Shown here: one piece after another, positions 1 to 10,059 of the stretch
Layout: each line of letters begins with the position of its first letter
Position numbering within the stretch: the stretch's first letter is position 1
Assembly: GCA_019693395.1 (NCBI GenBank)
Contig: JAAMXP010005785.1
Coordinates: 1-27,627, forward strand
Reading direction: 5' to 3'
Source of the DNA: Ettlia oleoabundans
Taxonomy: Eukaryota > Chlorophyta > Chlorophyceae > Chlamydomonadales
DNA: 27,627 nucleotides
The notes under the pieces: generated by a model
Seen by the model: the letters and a program-made list of their open reading frames with translations, nothing else
The model's database searches: none
What the model was told of the DNA's origin: nothing
Made by a program: the position numbers and the translations under genes

Positions 1-985
1 CACCTCTCCATGCACCGGCTTCTGCGACTCCTTTTGTGAGTCATAAGGGGCGGTGACGGGATGCACCGAATCCTGCGGAGGGTCAGAACCAAGGTACAGC
101 AGCGGCAGCATGCTGCAGTGTGATGACTGGCTTGTTGAGGGCAGCAAGCAGCCAGTGCATCAGGGCTATCACCGAGTGGCGAAAAGAACTGCCATCTGCC
201 GCAACGCAGCTCAGCTGCATAGCTGGCAGTGATGGCGGCACTAGCGGCGAAATGCGATGACGGCCCCACTCAGCTTGTTCCGCGTGCGCACCTTGTCCCC
301 TTGCGCCGAAAAACCTCGTGCTGAACTGATATATGGTATCAGACGAGAGGCTGACACGGTCGTGGCAGCGGTGACGAGTTGTCGGCTGGTGGTGGCCAGC
401 AGCGAACAGGATACCTTGGACAGCATTCCTGTAATCTGTGGAGATGCCGCAAGAATGACTGTCGAACAAATGGGAAGAGGAGGTCGCACACATCAAGCTG
501 GCTACTAGACGGCTGCCAACTTTCTTCCTTTGCCTGTTGACCTTGACCAATCATGGGGTATCTTTCACCGTGAAGCTGCAATGCAAAGAGGTGCTCTCTC
601 GACCTGGGAACGCGATGTGTACAGAAAATCACTAGTAACAATCACTTGGGCTACATGACTTGGCCACCAGGTTCAGGCCCTGACGGGCAGGGTTTGTGTG
701 AATCCACACAATTATCGTTGTGCAGAAGGGGAAAAGTGATCACACCATGTTAGCCGCAAAATTGGCAGCAACAAGCACAGGAATATACGGGAAGAACATT
801 TGGAGCAAAGCAAGTGTTTTATTGAATCACATGGAATGTTTGCCATCACCACTCACGTTGTGGAAAGCGGACAGGCAGGGTTTCAGCTGCTACGCTCTCA
901 GCCGCTGACTTCCCACAGCAGCTGCACCTGGTGGCTATAGAAGCCCCTGGATGCTACCCTTTGGGCAATTGCCCGGCTACTGCAT
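1..985. other. no gene recognised
   Basis: I see no supportable gene here. Short open frames exist on both strands between about 240 and 640, but none shows a recognisable domain, a convincing splice structure or a clear coding bias over the opposite strand. The stretch lies downstream of the minus-strand gene that ends at 1630. It could hold intergenic sequence or part of a gene entering from the left edge. Confidence 0.4.
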
Positions 986-1525
986 CTACTGCCTGGGTGC
1001 AGCGCGCGCGCCGCGCCCGCCACGCCCGCCAACCGTGCCCCGCTCGCGCCCCGCTGCACCTTCCCCAGAGTTGCTGGCGCTAGCGCTGCCCACCTGCGCC
1101 TGGCTGCGCAGCACTCGGCCAGTGCCACCACGGCCACCAGTGGCAGCAGCACGAGGCGCTGTGCGAGCAGCTGCGCGGGTGGTGGCGCCTGCTGCCGGTG
1201 CTGCTGGGGCAGAGGAGCCAGCAGCAGCCTCCTCGAGGGACATGGCGCTCATTTGGGCAGACAGGGTGCCCTGCCTGCAGGACAGGAAGTGCGGGGTGCT
1301 CGTGCACGAGCCAGTAGGCGGCCACTGGAACAGCTGTGGTAGGTTTGGGATCAGCAACTGTTGGCAGCGGGTCTGTTGCGACTGGCAGGTACCTGCTTGC
1401 GCGCTCGCTGCGTTGGGCCGGCTTGGAACCCTCAGCTGCCCGCTCAGCGCGCTCTGTCTGCAAGGCGAACACACAGATTGGAAAGAGAAACACAAATAGG
1501 AACACAAAAAGCCCAAGCACATTGT
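986..1525 (-). CDS. doubtful ORF with Arg/Gly-rich C terminus
   Basis: This is an uninterrupted 179-codon minus-strand frame from an ATG at 1525-1523 to a stop at 986. Its first residues are hydrophobic and Cys-rich (MCLGFLCSYLCFSF). The last 85 or so residues are Ala/Gly/Arg-rich with several RGG or GRGG motifs near the end. RGG tracts are typical of RNA-binding tails, but no folded domain is visible. It starts about 100 bp downstream of the stop of the minus-strand gene at 1630, so it may simply be that gene's 3' UTR. GC-rich sequence of this kind readily stays open by chance, and the plus strand is also open here. I do not recognise it. Confidence 0.15.
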   Translation of the reverse strand, partial: TMCLGFLCSYLCFSFQSVCSPCRQSALSGQLRVPSRPNAASAQAGTCQSQQTRCQQLLIPNLPQLFQWPPTGSCTSTPHFLSCRQGTLSAQMSAMSLEEAAAGSSAPAAPAAGATTRAAARTAPRAAATGGRGGTGRVLRSQAQVGSASASNSGEGAAGRERGTVGGRGGRGARAAPRQ

Positions 1526-1629
1526 GAGGCTGGCCCAGCTCATGTGCTTGCCAGGTCGCAAACTAAAAAACTGGTGCCAATTGCACCATTCATCAGCCGT
1601 GCAAAGATGCATGGCAGTCCTAGTAGCAA

Positions 1630-4600
1630 CTAGCTTGCCTGGCCGTTGGCAGCAGCGATGGCCTGTGCCTTCTGAAAACGCTCCAGCTTGTCCCATGCGC
1701 TGGCCGGCAACACTTTGTTCTGCTGTAACAATTCCGGCATCATCTTCAAAACTTCAATCCAGCAGATGCAGCAATATTACTAAAAAGGTGTCACTGTTTA
1801 GTCAACATGCAACACCGGCAGGCATCTACTTTCATACTTGTTTATGTATACCACGCCATGACGTAACAATGCACCGCTCGAGGGGTGCACACAGGGCTTG
1901 CAGGATGCATTTGAACCAGTAGAGCACTGCAGCTTTCACCACTCATTGCCCCCTGCAATCGTTGCACCGCAGCAGCAACGGGTATATTCGCATATCAGTG
2001 TTTATTGGGTCGAAGGTACCTGACATGTCGGAGGACAGGTCTTCCACTTCATCCTTCACTCCGCCCACCTCTCCTCCAAGCGAGCCATGCGTTTGTGCAT
2101 GAACTGCAGACACGGCAGCAGAGCAATTTGTCCCTTAAGTGATCGCAAGACAGAGCGTACGTACGTACGCACGCACGCACGCACGCACGCCCACGCCCGC
2201 ACGCCCGCACACACAAGCAGCATCATCCTTCGTAAGTGCACGCTCAACTGCACAGGTGTGTCGCACCTTAAGTGCGTTGGAGGCAGCCTCCATAGCGTCC
2301 AGCACCATCTTCCCCCAACGCTGGTCGTCCAACATCTTGGGCACCAAGGTCAAGTGCGCAAAGGATTCTTTGAGCCAGCTGGGCGGCTCAATATCATACA
2401 TTGCGTACATTTTTAGCAGGTTGCCAAAGCCGGGATCACGTTCTCACTGCATCATGGGAGCGAACAGAATTGATGTTGTGGCTTGTCAGCAGCAAGCAGG
2501 CTAGGGGCAACGGTCAAGGTGCAGGTTGAGCATAAAGCGCCAGAAACACCCAAGGCCTTGAAAGGGAATTGCAGAATATACGCCTGAGCGCGGCGTGGGT
2601 GCAAGGGGTGTTGGGGAACAGCGGGTAATGCTTTTTACAAGGGCAGGCCGGCGGCACTACTACTGCCTGAGAGGGGTACAGGTTGGGCAGGCACGGCAGC
2701 AAACGTCTGGAGGTGTGATGTGCGCAGGCAATGCGAAGCAAGCAACGAGCATCAGCAGCAGTGCAAGTGGCTGCGGCAGCGTCACCGGCACCGGCTGCAG
2801 TGGCAGCAGCGGCAGCGCCAGCAAGTTCAGCCTGTCTGCACCCTGCCTTTCAGTCTCCTTTGGGCAGTGTCGAGGCATGAGGCACATTTAGAAGATGGAT
2901 GGTGCAGGCTGCATGCTGGGCACTGGCGCAGCAATTTAGCCTGCCGCCTTGCACAACCAGCAACCACAACAAGCAAGAGCCGCCAATTTTCCAAATAGCA
3001 GCCCAGCACCTGCCCCCTGTCACAGCAGCAGCGCGCTACTCAGGAAGGCAGACCATTGGCAAAACAAATAGAAACCAGTAGCTCACCAGGCGTCAATGAG
3101 TATGCTGACTTTGGCCGATTCGTAAGCCAGCCGTTGGTGGTAGATCGCGGTAAACACAGAGTTGCCCGCGTGGCCACGCCCCTGCCTGGATGCTGTCCTC
3201 AGCTGCAAATGAAAAAGCAAGGTAACTATGGTGAAAGGGGCGCTTGTAACCCTCAAGCACCACACACGCTGCCACAAACGTGCCACATCACCGCACCTGG
3301 AGCCAAACCGTGCAGACAGCTGCCCCACTCCTGCTCTCAAGCTCACACCACTTTATTTGAAGTGTAATACCTCCACTTGCTTGTCAAGCACGTCAGTGGT
3401 CACAATCAGCCAATCCAGCAGCAGCATGGATGCTTTCGAGCCGTCTAGCAGGTCGCTTGGCTCGCCCAAGCCAGTCAGTGCCACACGCTGCCAGCTGTCC
3501 CCAATCTGCTCCAGCCTGAAAGTTTCTAGCAGCAGGAGAGAGACTTCACTTCAGGCGTATGCAAGCTCACTCAGCACAGGATCTGACAAATCCCAACCAG
3601 CTGATTATGCACGCACGACTGTAGGCTACCGTTGAACGAGAGTAGCCACTAAATCCTCCCACATAATGCACTGCATCAATATACTGCACAACTAATGGCA
3701 ATCACCCAGATGAGCAATCGGCAGCACCGCACGTTTCCTCCTTGCCATCCAGCCAAACTCCTATGAGTCGAGTGGATTGCGCTTGTAGGGACACATCTTG
3801 GGTGCCGTACAGCCCGTGGGCCTCCATGGCCTGGTAAAGGTCGTGGCCGAAGGCGCCGCGGTCGGCATGCTTGGCCAGCTTCCGACAGTTGCTACTCGCC
3901 GCCAGGCGCTCAAAGTACTGCACCACAGGCTTTCAGCCGTCGTCAGAGACACCCTGCAGGGGTAAAACAGGGATCATCCAGCATGTCACTGGTCACCAAG
4001 GTTACCTTGACCCTGCTTGGCGCCTGTGCAAGAAGAGGCATGCGTAGCCTACTCAATGAGCACCCAGCTTCCAAAACCTGTGGCAGGCTGGAACACTTGG
4101 CGGTCCAGCCCTCCAGCTGGGATGCACATGCAGTGAAAAGGTAACGCGAGCCGACAGACAGAAGCACAGCTGACTGCCCAGCAAAGCTAGGCTAAGTCAA
4201 GTGCAGCCAGCCCACGCGTGCAAGAAGGTGCAGCACTGCACCTTGGCCTTGAGTGTCTCACGCAGCATGCAGGCACCGTGCAATCCAGTGATGCCCGTTA
4301 ACACCAAGACTTGCGAGGCCCCGCCGTAGAACATGCCGGCGATGCCGCGCAGCTGGTCATGCAGCGTCTGAAGGTGATTTGCAATGATGTCAATGTCAAG
4401 GTCTGGGTTGTCGCCCGCCAACCCGTCAGAATGGAGGTCGATTAGGGTATCCAGCTGCAGCAGGGCGAACAAGCGAGAGCTAGTTGCAGTGACTGACCAA
4501 AGAAACGAAATTGATGCTCTGCGGCTGTGGTGCCAGCGGCGTGTTGCCATCGGCGCCAGGGTCCCCACCTCTTTGAGAAAGATGACGCTTCCCTGCACTC

Positions 4601-4966
4601 CTTGTGCTGGCGCCCCAATCTTGCTCCAGAGCTTTTGTTGCAGCGCGGCATGCGTGTCCTCCCGAAAGTTATACTTCTTCAAACAAGCCGCGACATATTC
4701 GTGGAACGTGTCGTAGAAGGCCACCTGCAGGGCTGTCGGAGAGGAGACTTCAGATCACGCACCAAGGTTATAAGCAGACCTGCTGCAAGTGCAGCCCCAC
4801 TTGAGCACCAGCCCGCTCTGGAGAGGCAAGTAAGTGGCGGGCTGGCTCGCTTGTGCTAGTATACTGCACCTTTATTTACAACGTGCCGCCCGGGGCGCGA
4901 ACAGACAACTACCTGGTCTGAGCTCGAACCCGAGTGGTGCTTCAGCAGGTAGGCGTCAGGGCTCAT
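1630..4966 (-). CDS. unrecognised multi-exon protein with an apparent frame break
   Basis: I do not recognise this protein. The proposed start is the ATG at 4966-4964. Exons with matching phases, read on the minus strand, are 4913-4966, 4569-4724, 4242-4454, 4078-4116, 3728-3917, 3371-3525 and 3087-3202. The 3' part uses about 2512-2556, 2267-2442, 2020-2103 and 1630-1751; how 3087 joins to 2556 is unresolved. The protein looks mainly helical, soluble and without repeats. Motifs seen are AFYDTFHEYVAACLKKYNF near the start, then LIDLHSDGLAGDNPDLDIDI, YESAKVSILIDAW and DIEPPSWLKESF. A charged, coiled-coil-like C terminus follows (HKRMARLEER, then VKDEVEDLSSDMS, then ending NGQAS). In exon 2020-2103 the incoming frame stops at 2056, while the coiled-coil pattern and the phase of the last exon need the next frame. 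Either one base is missing near 2063-2070, or the gene really ends at 2056. The start is divergent to the gene at 5120. Confidence 0.6.
2056..2103 (-). other. frame-break exon (alternative terminal exon)
   Basis: After the acceptor at 2104 the frame set by exon 2267-2442 reads FMHKRMARLEERWAE and stops at 2058-2056. The next frame over reads on as VKDEVEDLSSDMS to a good donor at 2019. That donor is phase 1, as the last exon 1630-1751 requires. The two halves together look like one amphipathic helix. The exon is 84 nt, while the flanking phases call for 85. The shift falls in a G-rich run (forward ccgcccacct, 2061-2070). Confidence 0.55.
2157..2214. repeat. GTAC/GCAC tetranucleotide microsatellite
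   Basis: Alternating GTAC units pass into GCAC units and then into a degenerate CCACGCCCGCAC tract. The array lies in the small intron 2104-2266 of the minus-strand gene, between its two C-terminal coding exons. The order suggests a GTAC array that changed by T-to-C substitution and then expanded. It is a likely length-polymorphic locus and a place where sequencing or assembly slips. Confidence 0.9.
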
Positions 4967-5119
4967 CGCGTCAGTACAAGTGATAACGATGCAAGGCGTG
5001 GAAACCAACAGACTGAACTCTATCACATCTGGTGCGTGTACGTACACGTGTACTGCCGCCCATGCAGGGCGTTGACTAAATGTATCCCGAACAACTGAGC
5101 GTGCTCCTACAAGGATCAA
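4967..5119. promoter_or_regulatory. 153-bp divergent promoter with palindromic G-box
   Basis: Only 153 bp separate the proposed start codons of the minus-strand gene (4966) and the plus-strand gene (5120), so both promoters and 5' UTRs must share it. It contains a perfect 12-bp palindrome, GTACACGTGTAC, at 5042-5053. The CACGTG core is the G-box/E-box recognised by plant-type bZIP and bHLH factors. A second, overlapping palindrome (TGTACGTACA) lies just upstream. Symmetric recognition would suit a bidirectional promoter, but function is inferred from sequence only. Confidence 0.5.
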
Positions 5120-7374
5120 ATGTCGTCAGAACAGGTCAGTGCCTTCATGCAGGCGACGGTCCAAAAATTGTCCTCACAACTGGGCGCAATCAACGCCTTG
5201 GCGGCATTTGCTTGATTGCCTTATGAAATATACTTGCGGGCTGCATTGTTTCGCAGGTGATAGCGCTGCAAACGGAGGTCGCCAAGTGGAAAGAGCTCTG
5301 GAGCTCGGCAAGCCGGGTAAACGCAGTTGTATACCTTCAATAATTCATGCCACAGATATGCTGTTGCGCTCCAACAAACACCAGGTGCTAAAGTGCAGGG
5401 GTTGCGCGCATGGTGCAGGCAGCAACCGAGGCCAACGACGAGGTCATAGGACTGAGAAAGACATTGGAAAGACGAGAAACGACTGTACGGGTGAGGCGCG
5501 GCAAGGGCCGGTGTGTGAAGCCCTGGTTCCATGGCGACCCGGCTGTGCTGATGTGGCGAGGTGCACTCGCATGAGGCATGCGCCTCCTGTCAGGTGAAGC
5601 CAAGGCATCTCATCCAGGGCACTGCTGCTTCTGTCCGCAACATCCGCAATTGGGATTGTAGGAGCTTCGCGTGAATGGCGATGCATTGCTGCTGCAGTTT
5701 GGTGCACAGAAGGTGGCGCCGCAGTTGGAGGAGGTGCTGGCGGCCTTCCGCAACCTGCTGAAAGGAAAACCTGCGCAGCTGCCCCCACAGCCGCAGCACA
5801 TTCCACCCACAAACCCCTGCACTGTGTTCCTTCAGGCAGGCAAACAACCATGGTCTGCCAATGGTCAACCCCCCCTTGGTTTGCCGCCTTCGTACTGCTG
5901 TGCCGGTAATTTTTTGTCGGTTCTGGCCCTTAATCGCCTTATTGCCTCCCTGTTGGTGCCGCCTTCAACCCTGCAGACATTGCCGCGGAAAGCTGGCTGG
6001 GACCATCGGTACGACCTGCACGGCACACTGGTGGGTACTGGCCCTGTTGTCAGGGCCTTGCTAAGCAACAGTGCGACCCTTATGTACTTGAGACTGCCCG
6101 GTGCATGCCTGCAGGCCCAGCCAGACTTTGAGGCAGCAGTGGAGGAGCCTGCAATGACAGAGGAGGTGGATGGGAATGGGGAGCTGGAAGAGGATCATTA
6201 CGAGGAAGAGCAGTGCAATGGCCAGGAGCAGTACGAGGGCGGGCAGTTCGAGGGCCAGAAGCAGTATAAGGGGCAGGGCCAAAGGGAGGCGGTGGAGTGC
6301 AGCGGTGACGGCGAGTTGGGTGTGAGCACCAGCACAGCCAGCCGGAGGGTGCCTCAGGCTTTGACATAAGTGGCACTGAGCTGGATGCGGAGGTGGAGGA
6401 GAATGCGCCTGACACTCATTGTACACCATCAGCAGCAGTGGTGGTGGCTCCTGCTGCAGCAGCTGCAGAGGGGGAGGCAATGCCTGCCAAACCCGCACCA
6501 GAGGCTGCGCCAGCTCCAGCTCCAGGCCGGCGGCTGCGATTTGCTGGTGTAGCTACATCTCCACGAGCTGAACTCCTGGCCCGCGAGCAGCAGGCTACGA
6601 GCGCGGCCCAGCAAGCGGAAACCGCGGGCGCCCTTGCTGCGCCTTCCCAGGTATGCTGGTACCCTATGTCGTACAACCCTGCTGCCTGCCTTGCAATTCC
6701 TTGGCTGTTGTGCAATCCCTCCTTCCTGCCTGGTGATCCCATCAGCGGCAGCGCTTGTTGCTGGCAATCCCTCCTTCCTGCCTGGTGATCCCATCAGCGG
6801 CAGCCCATTTTGCTGGCAATCCCTTCTTCCTGCCTGGTGATACCGTCAGCGGCAGCGCTTTTCTCTGACAATCCCTCCTTCCTGCCTGGTGATACCGTTA
6901 GCGGCAGCGCTTCTCACTGGCAATCCCTCCTTCCTGCCTGGTGATCCCATCAGCGGCAGCGCTTGTTGCTGGCAATCCCTCCTTCCTGCCTGGTGATCCC
7001 TTCAACAGCAGCGTCACGCTTTGAGTATTGATCCGACCCCCAACGTAACTCTTGCAAATCTCTGGAGCTGGTTACACAGAGCTGGGTGTGCCAAAATCCC
7101 GGCTTCAACGCACTACAAAATGAAATCAGCACAAAGAGTGCGGGGAGCCGAGCAAGGGCAGGATGGGCTACAAGAGAGGCACGGAAATAGGCTGAGGATC
7201 AGCGAGAAGGACGCTGGGGGGTGGCGGCGCAGGGTTGGTTCTAGCAATGTTGCGGCGGTGGCATCAGTGTACAGGGCGCAGGGACAGGGCCAACGGGTAG
7301 GCTGGGTGGGCGGCCCAGGGAGAGGGGCGGGTACCGGGTATGGCGGCTTAGGGGCAGGTCGGACTGCCCCATGA
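5120..7374 (+). CDS. unrecognised coiled-coil protein, acidic middle, repeat-filled last intron
   Basis: I do not recognise this protein. The proposed start is ATG 5120, followed by SSEQVSAFMQAT. Supported exons are 5257-5316 (VIALQTEVAKWKELWSSASR), 5419-5490 (EANDEVIGLRKTLERRETTV) and one from 5662 (ELRVNGDALLLQFGAQKVAP), all phase 0. Less sure are the end of exon 5662 (perhaps 5823), then 6115-6263 and 6338-6650, and a last exon 7009-7374. The N-terminal third is a short coiled coil of heptad-like L/V/I positions. The middle is very acidic with repeated E-Q-Y/F-E-G motifs, followed by an Ala/Pro-rich linker. Between about 6264 and 6338 the frame changes, which a 74-nt intron would explain. 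The first donor, near 5160, is unclear. A short coiled-coil start plus a disordered acidic tail fits a scaffold subunit, but I cannot assign a function. Confidence 0.45.
6713..7024 (+). repeat. 52-bp minisatellite, six tandem copies, intronic
   Basis: Six head-to-tail copies start at 6713, 6765, 6817, 6869, 6921 and 6973, exactly 52 bp apart. Each has a pyrimidine-rich stretch (CAATCCCTCCTTCCTGCCTG), then GGTGATCCCATCAG or a one- or two-base variant, then CGGCAGCGCTT. The outer copies are closest to each other and the central ones carry shared substitutions, as expected from unequal exchange. The array fills the intron opening at the strong donor CAG/GTATGC (6651). Its last, diverged copy supplies the acceptor I propose for the next exon (7009). 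Confidence 0.95.
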
Positions 7375-7780
7375 AATAAAAAGGACCGGAAAATGGTGAG
7401 GCGCGGTACGATAGGGCAGCCCACAAACAAACACATACGCGGCAGCGGCTAGTGTACAAGAGGGCGAGTGCGGGAATTGATTTCTCTCTGAGCCCCGCAC
7501 AACGTTGGGGCCGCAGGGGGAAGGCAAGTTTGGCAGGCATATTGGGCAGCGCATGGGACCGATGCGACAGCCCCAAGATGCAGCAACATCCCTACTGCCA
7601 AACAGCCTGCTGAAATGGGCAGGTTGCACGTTGCAGCGCGCCCGGGGGCGCATATTCTTTCTCAACTTATGAAATGTTAGCAAGCTGTCCGCACAGCTGG
7701 GACAACGCCCTGGCTAACCAACAATCTAAATCCGGCCAGGTGCAGCCGCCAGCATAGCCAGCTACAACGGGAGGGCCAGG
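7375..7780. other. convergent 3' spacer
   Basis: This 406-bp interval lies between the stop of the plus-strand coiled-coil gene (7374) and the stop of the minus-strand DUF760 gene (7781), so it should hold both 3' UTRs. An AATAAA hexamer sits directly after the plus-strand stop. I saw no further gene. Confidence 0.5.
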
Positions 7781-10059
7781 CTACCGCAAGCGGCCAGGCG
7801 GCAAGCTGGGCGGCTCTGTATCGGGCGGCGGCGGCAGGTCAAGGGTGCGGCTGAGGTTGAGCCGCTGTTCCAGTGACCGCAGCTCGTAGCCGCTGATCAT
7901 GAGCCAGTACAGCAGCTGAGCCAGCTCCCCTGCCGTGCAATCGCTGGTTCCCCCTTGCCATGCATCCTCCTCCATGCCTGCAGGTAGGCACAACATGCAC
8001 TGGTTCACAATAAGGAACACAGGGGGCCGGAACGACAGTAAACCACAGATCGCCACGTACGCCCGCCCAATAATCTTTTGTGTGCAGCAGCGCTTGGACC
8101 CACACTGTTCCACCATTATTCGTTTTGGGGGCAGGATTTAGCAGTGGCAGGGGGCCGCAATGCATCATCGCTGCCTGCTATGTGCTGTAGTGGCTGGCAA
8201 GACAACCAGCCGGCAACCGGCGTGCCGACGGGCTGGCCGGGGCTGGTGGACAGGTTAAGACACTCACCCATGAGCCGCTGCACAAACAAGTTCATCGCTT
8301 CCAGCACATCCTCGCTGGCACAGTCTGTCAGAGCCACAAGCTCCTCAGGTGTGAGGCACTTCAGGTAGTCAAGCAGTTCGTTGCCGGGCGGCGGTTGGAA
8401 CTTGGCGGCACGCTCGAAGGCTGCCGCCTGGTCCTCTATCTGCGGACAGCGGGGAGAAGCAGCCATGTGAAGAATGGCCCAGGTCTCACCAACAAATTTA
8501 ATGCCTGGGGTTGATAATGCAAGAGATGTACCATCGCACGCCATCAGCTATGCAGGTGTGCACACGGGCATCCAGTTGCTTCACACATGATCAACACAAG
8601 CTGTCTAGCCCACAACCCACTTGACCAGCCAGCAACCGAGGGGCAGCACTACACGATGGGTTGTGACACGCCAGGGTTGCATGCGGTACCTGCTGCCTCA
8701 GCTCCGCCAGCTCAGCTTCCAGCTGCTCAATGTACTGCAGCGCCGGTACCACCTCCTTGCCATTCTCGTGGTGCCAGCGTAGCACCTCACCCTCCACCTG
8801 CATTTTCTGCACTCAGCAGGGCAGGGCAACATAGAGACCACGCTGGGATTGCAGCCAGGAAAACAAGAGGCCTGAAAGGCTGTCAACAACGAAACATAGC
8901 ACACCAGTAAAGCCAGCACAGCACGTTCGATCGAGGCTCATTTGAACGAACAGGGCCCACACGAAAAGACTCATGCCTGTTCCTGTTCTTAATGCGCAAA
9001 CCACCAGGCACTCCACAGCAGCCCACCTGCGAGCCAGGTGCATAGCCTGCTGCTCCTGCCACCTCCTCCAGCCCATCCAAGCTGCCGTTGGCTGACACCT
9101 GGCTGGTTGTCAGGCTGCTGCTGCTGCGTGCCAGTTCTGGCTCTAGGAGCCCCGCTGGCTGCTCCGCCATGCTGCGTGTGAGGCTGAGGCGGGTCCAGGC
9201 GTTGGCAAACATGTAGCCGCTCATCAGCACGCTGTACATCAGCTGCAGGATTCATTTTTTGAGAAGGTTCAAGCCTTCAGATCAGAGCAAAGGTGGACAG
9301 CTGACGCAAGCAGGGGAGGAAAAGCCTGTGTCAACGCAGCACAACCGCCGGGAGCTGAACCGCTTTACAACTTGCAACACCGAGACAGTAAACTTGCAAC
9401 ACCGTGACAGTAGATGACTCCAGCGGCCGTTGGAACCAAACCGCAGTGAACTTGCACGCCCAGGCCATGCGCACCTGCGCCAGGTTTTCCGCCTCTGTTG
9501 AGATGACGACGCGGAAGAATTGCGGCGGCAGCGTGCCGAGCATGGATGTGATGGTCTGGCGCATGGCTATGATGACCTCGGGGTGTGCGCTATCTTCAAA
9601 CTGCTGCATTAGCGCTGGGTCAACCTCCTGCACAAACCTGCACGTGAGCAGTGGCAGTGGGAAGCGGCGTAAGCGCAGGCAAACATACGGCAGCAAGTTC
9701 ATCAGCGTGGTAGTCTCGTAAATGAGGCTGGGGATTGGTGGAAGTTGCCTTGCAAGTGTTCTGGTAGTGTGCGACCAGGTCAAGATGCGAACAGCAGCAG
9801 CAGCAGCAGCAGCGTGTGGCACTCACTTGAGCAGCACACGCTGGCGTTCGCCGCCCGTGTGGTAGCCGCCAGCGTTGCCGTCTGGCGGCCCCCCGCCCCA
9901 TGCGGAGGTTGTCACTGCCCGTCTTGCTGCTACCTGGCGCCGCATAGCCAGCCTGCGGCTAGCAAGCCGCAGCCGGGCGCGTGGGACCCTCACGCAGCGC
10001 TGCTGCCGCGAGAAGGTTGCACCACTCACGCCCTGCCTGGCTACTGCCATTGAAGCCAT
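7781..10059 (-). CDS. plastid DUF760 protein with two DUF760 repeats
   Basis: Model on the minus strand: 9827-10059, 9475-9637, 9027-9242, 8690-8806, 8268-8439 and 7781-7977, total 1098 nt, 365 residues, phases consistent. Residues 1 to about 75 are Arg/Ala/Ser-rich without acidic residues (MASMAVARQGVSGATFSRQQ), a typical chloroplast transit peptide. Repeat 1, about 78-150, reads FVQEVDPALMQQFEDSA, then LGTLPPQFFRVVIST, ENLAQ and LMYSVLMSGYMFANA. Repeat 2, about 260-345, reads LLDYLKCLTPEEL, then CTAGELAQLL and YWLMISGYELRSLEQRL. The linker has the family-typical VEGEVLRWH and a short Glu/Leu-rich helix. DUF760 proteins are found in plants, algae and cyanobacteria and are plastid-targeted in plants; their molecular activity is not known to me. 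The start at 10059 was chosen because it is the most upstream in-frame ATG before the transit peptide. Confidence 0.9.
9369..9412. repeat. 22-bp tandem duplication in an intron
   Basis: Two adjacent 22-bp copies (9369-9390 and 9391-9412) differ by a single base (CACCGAGAC versus CACCGTGAC). They lie in the DUF760 intron 9243-9474. This looks like a recent small duplication with no coding effect. Confidence 0.9.
9792..9812. repeat. (CAG)7 triplet run in an intron
   Basis: Seven uninterrupted CAG triplets (CTG on the transcribed minus strand) lie in the first intron of the DUF760 gene, close to the donor at 9826. CAG/CTG runs are common in this window, including inside exons, and this is the longest perfect one I saw. 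Confidence 0.9.

Noticed and set aside
5824..6114. Open frame continuing through this segment of the plus-strand coiled-coil gene
   Set aside because: The translation changes to a composition unlike its surroundings, and a good acceptor (CATGCCTGCAG) precedes the next protein-like block in phase. I treat it as a probable intron, with moderate doubt because the donor at 5824 is weak.
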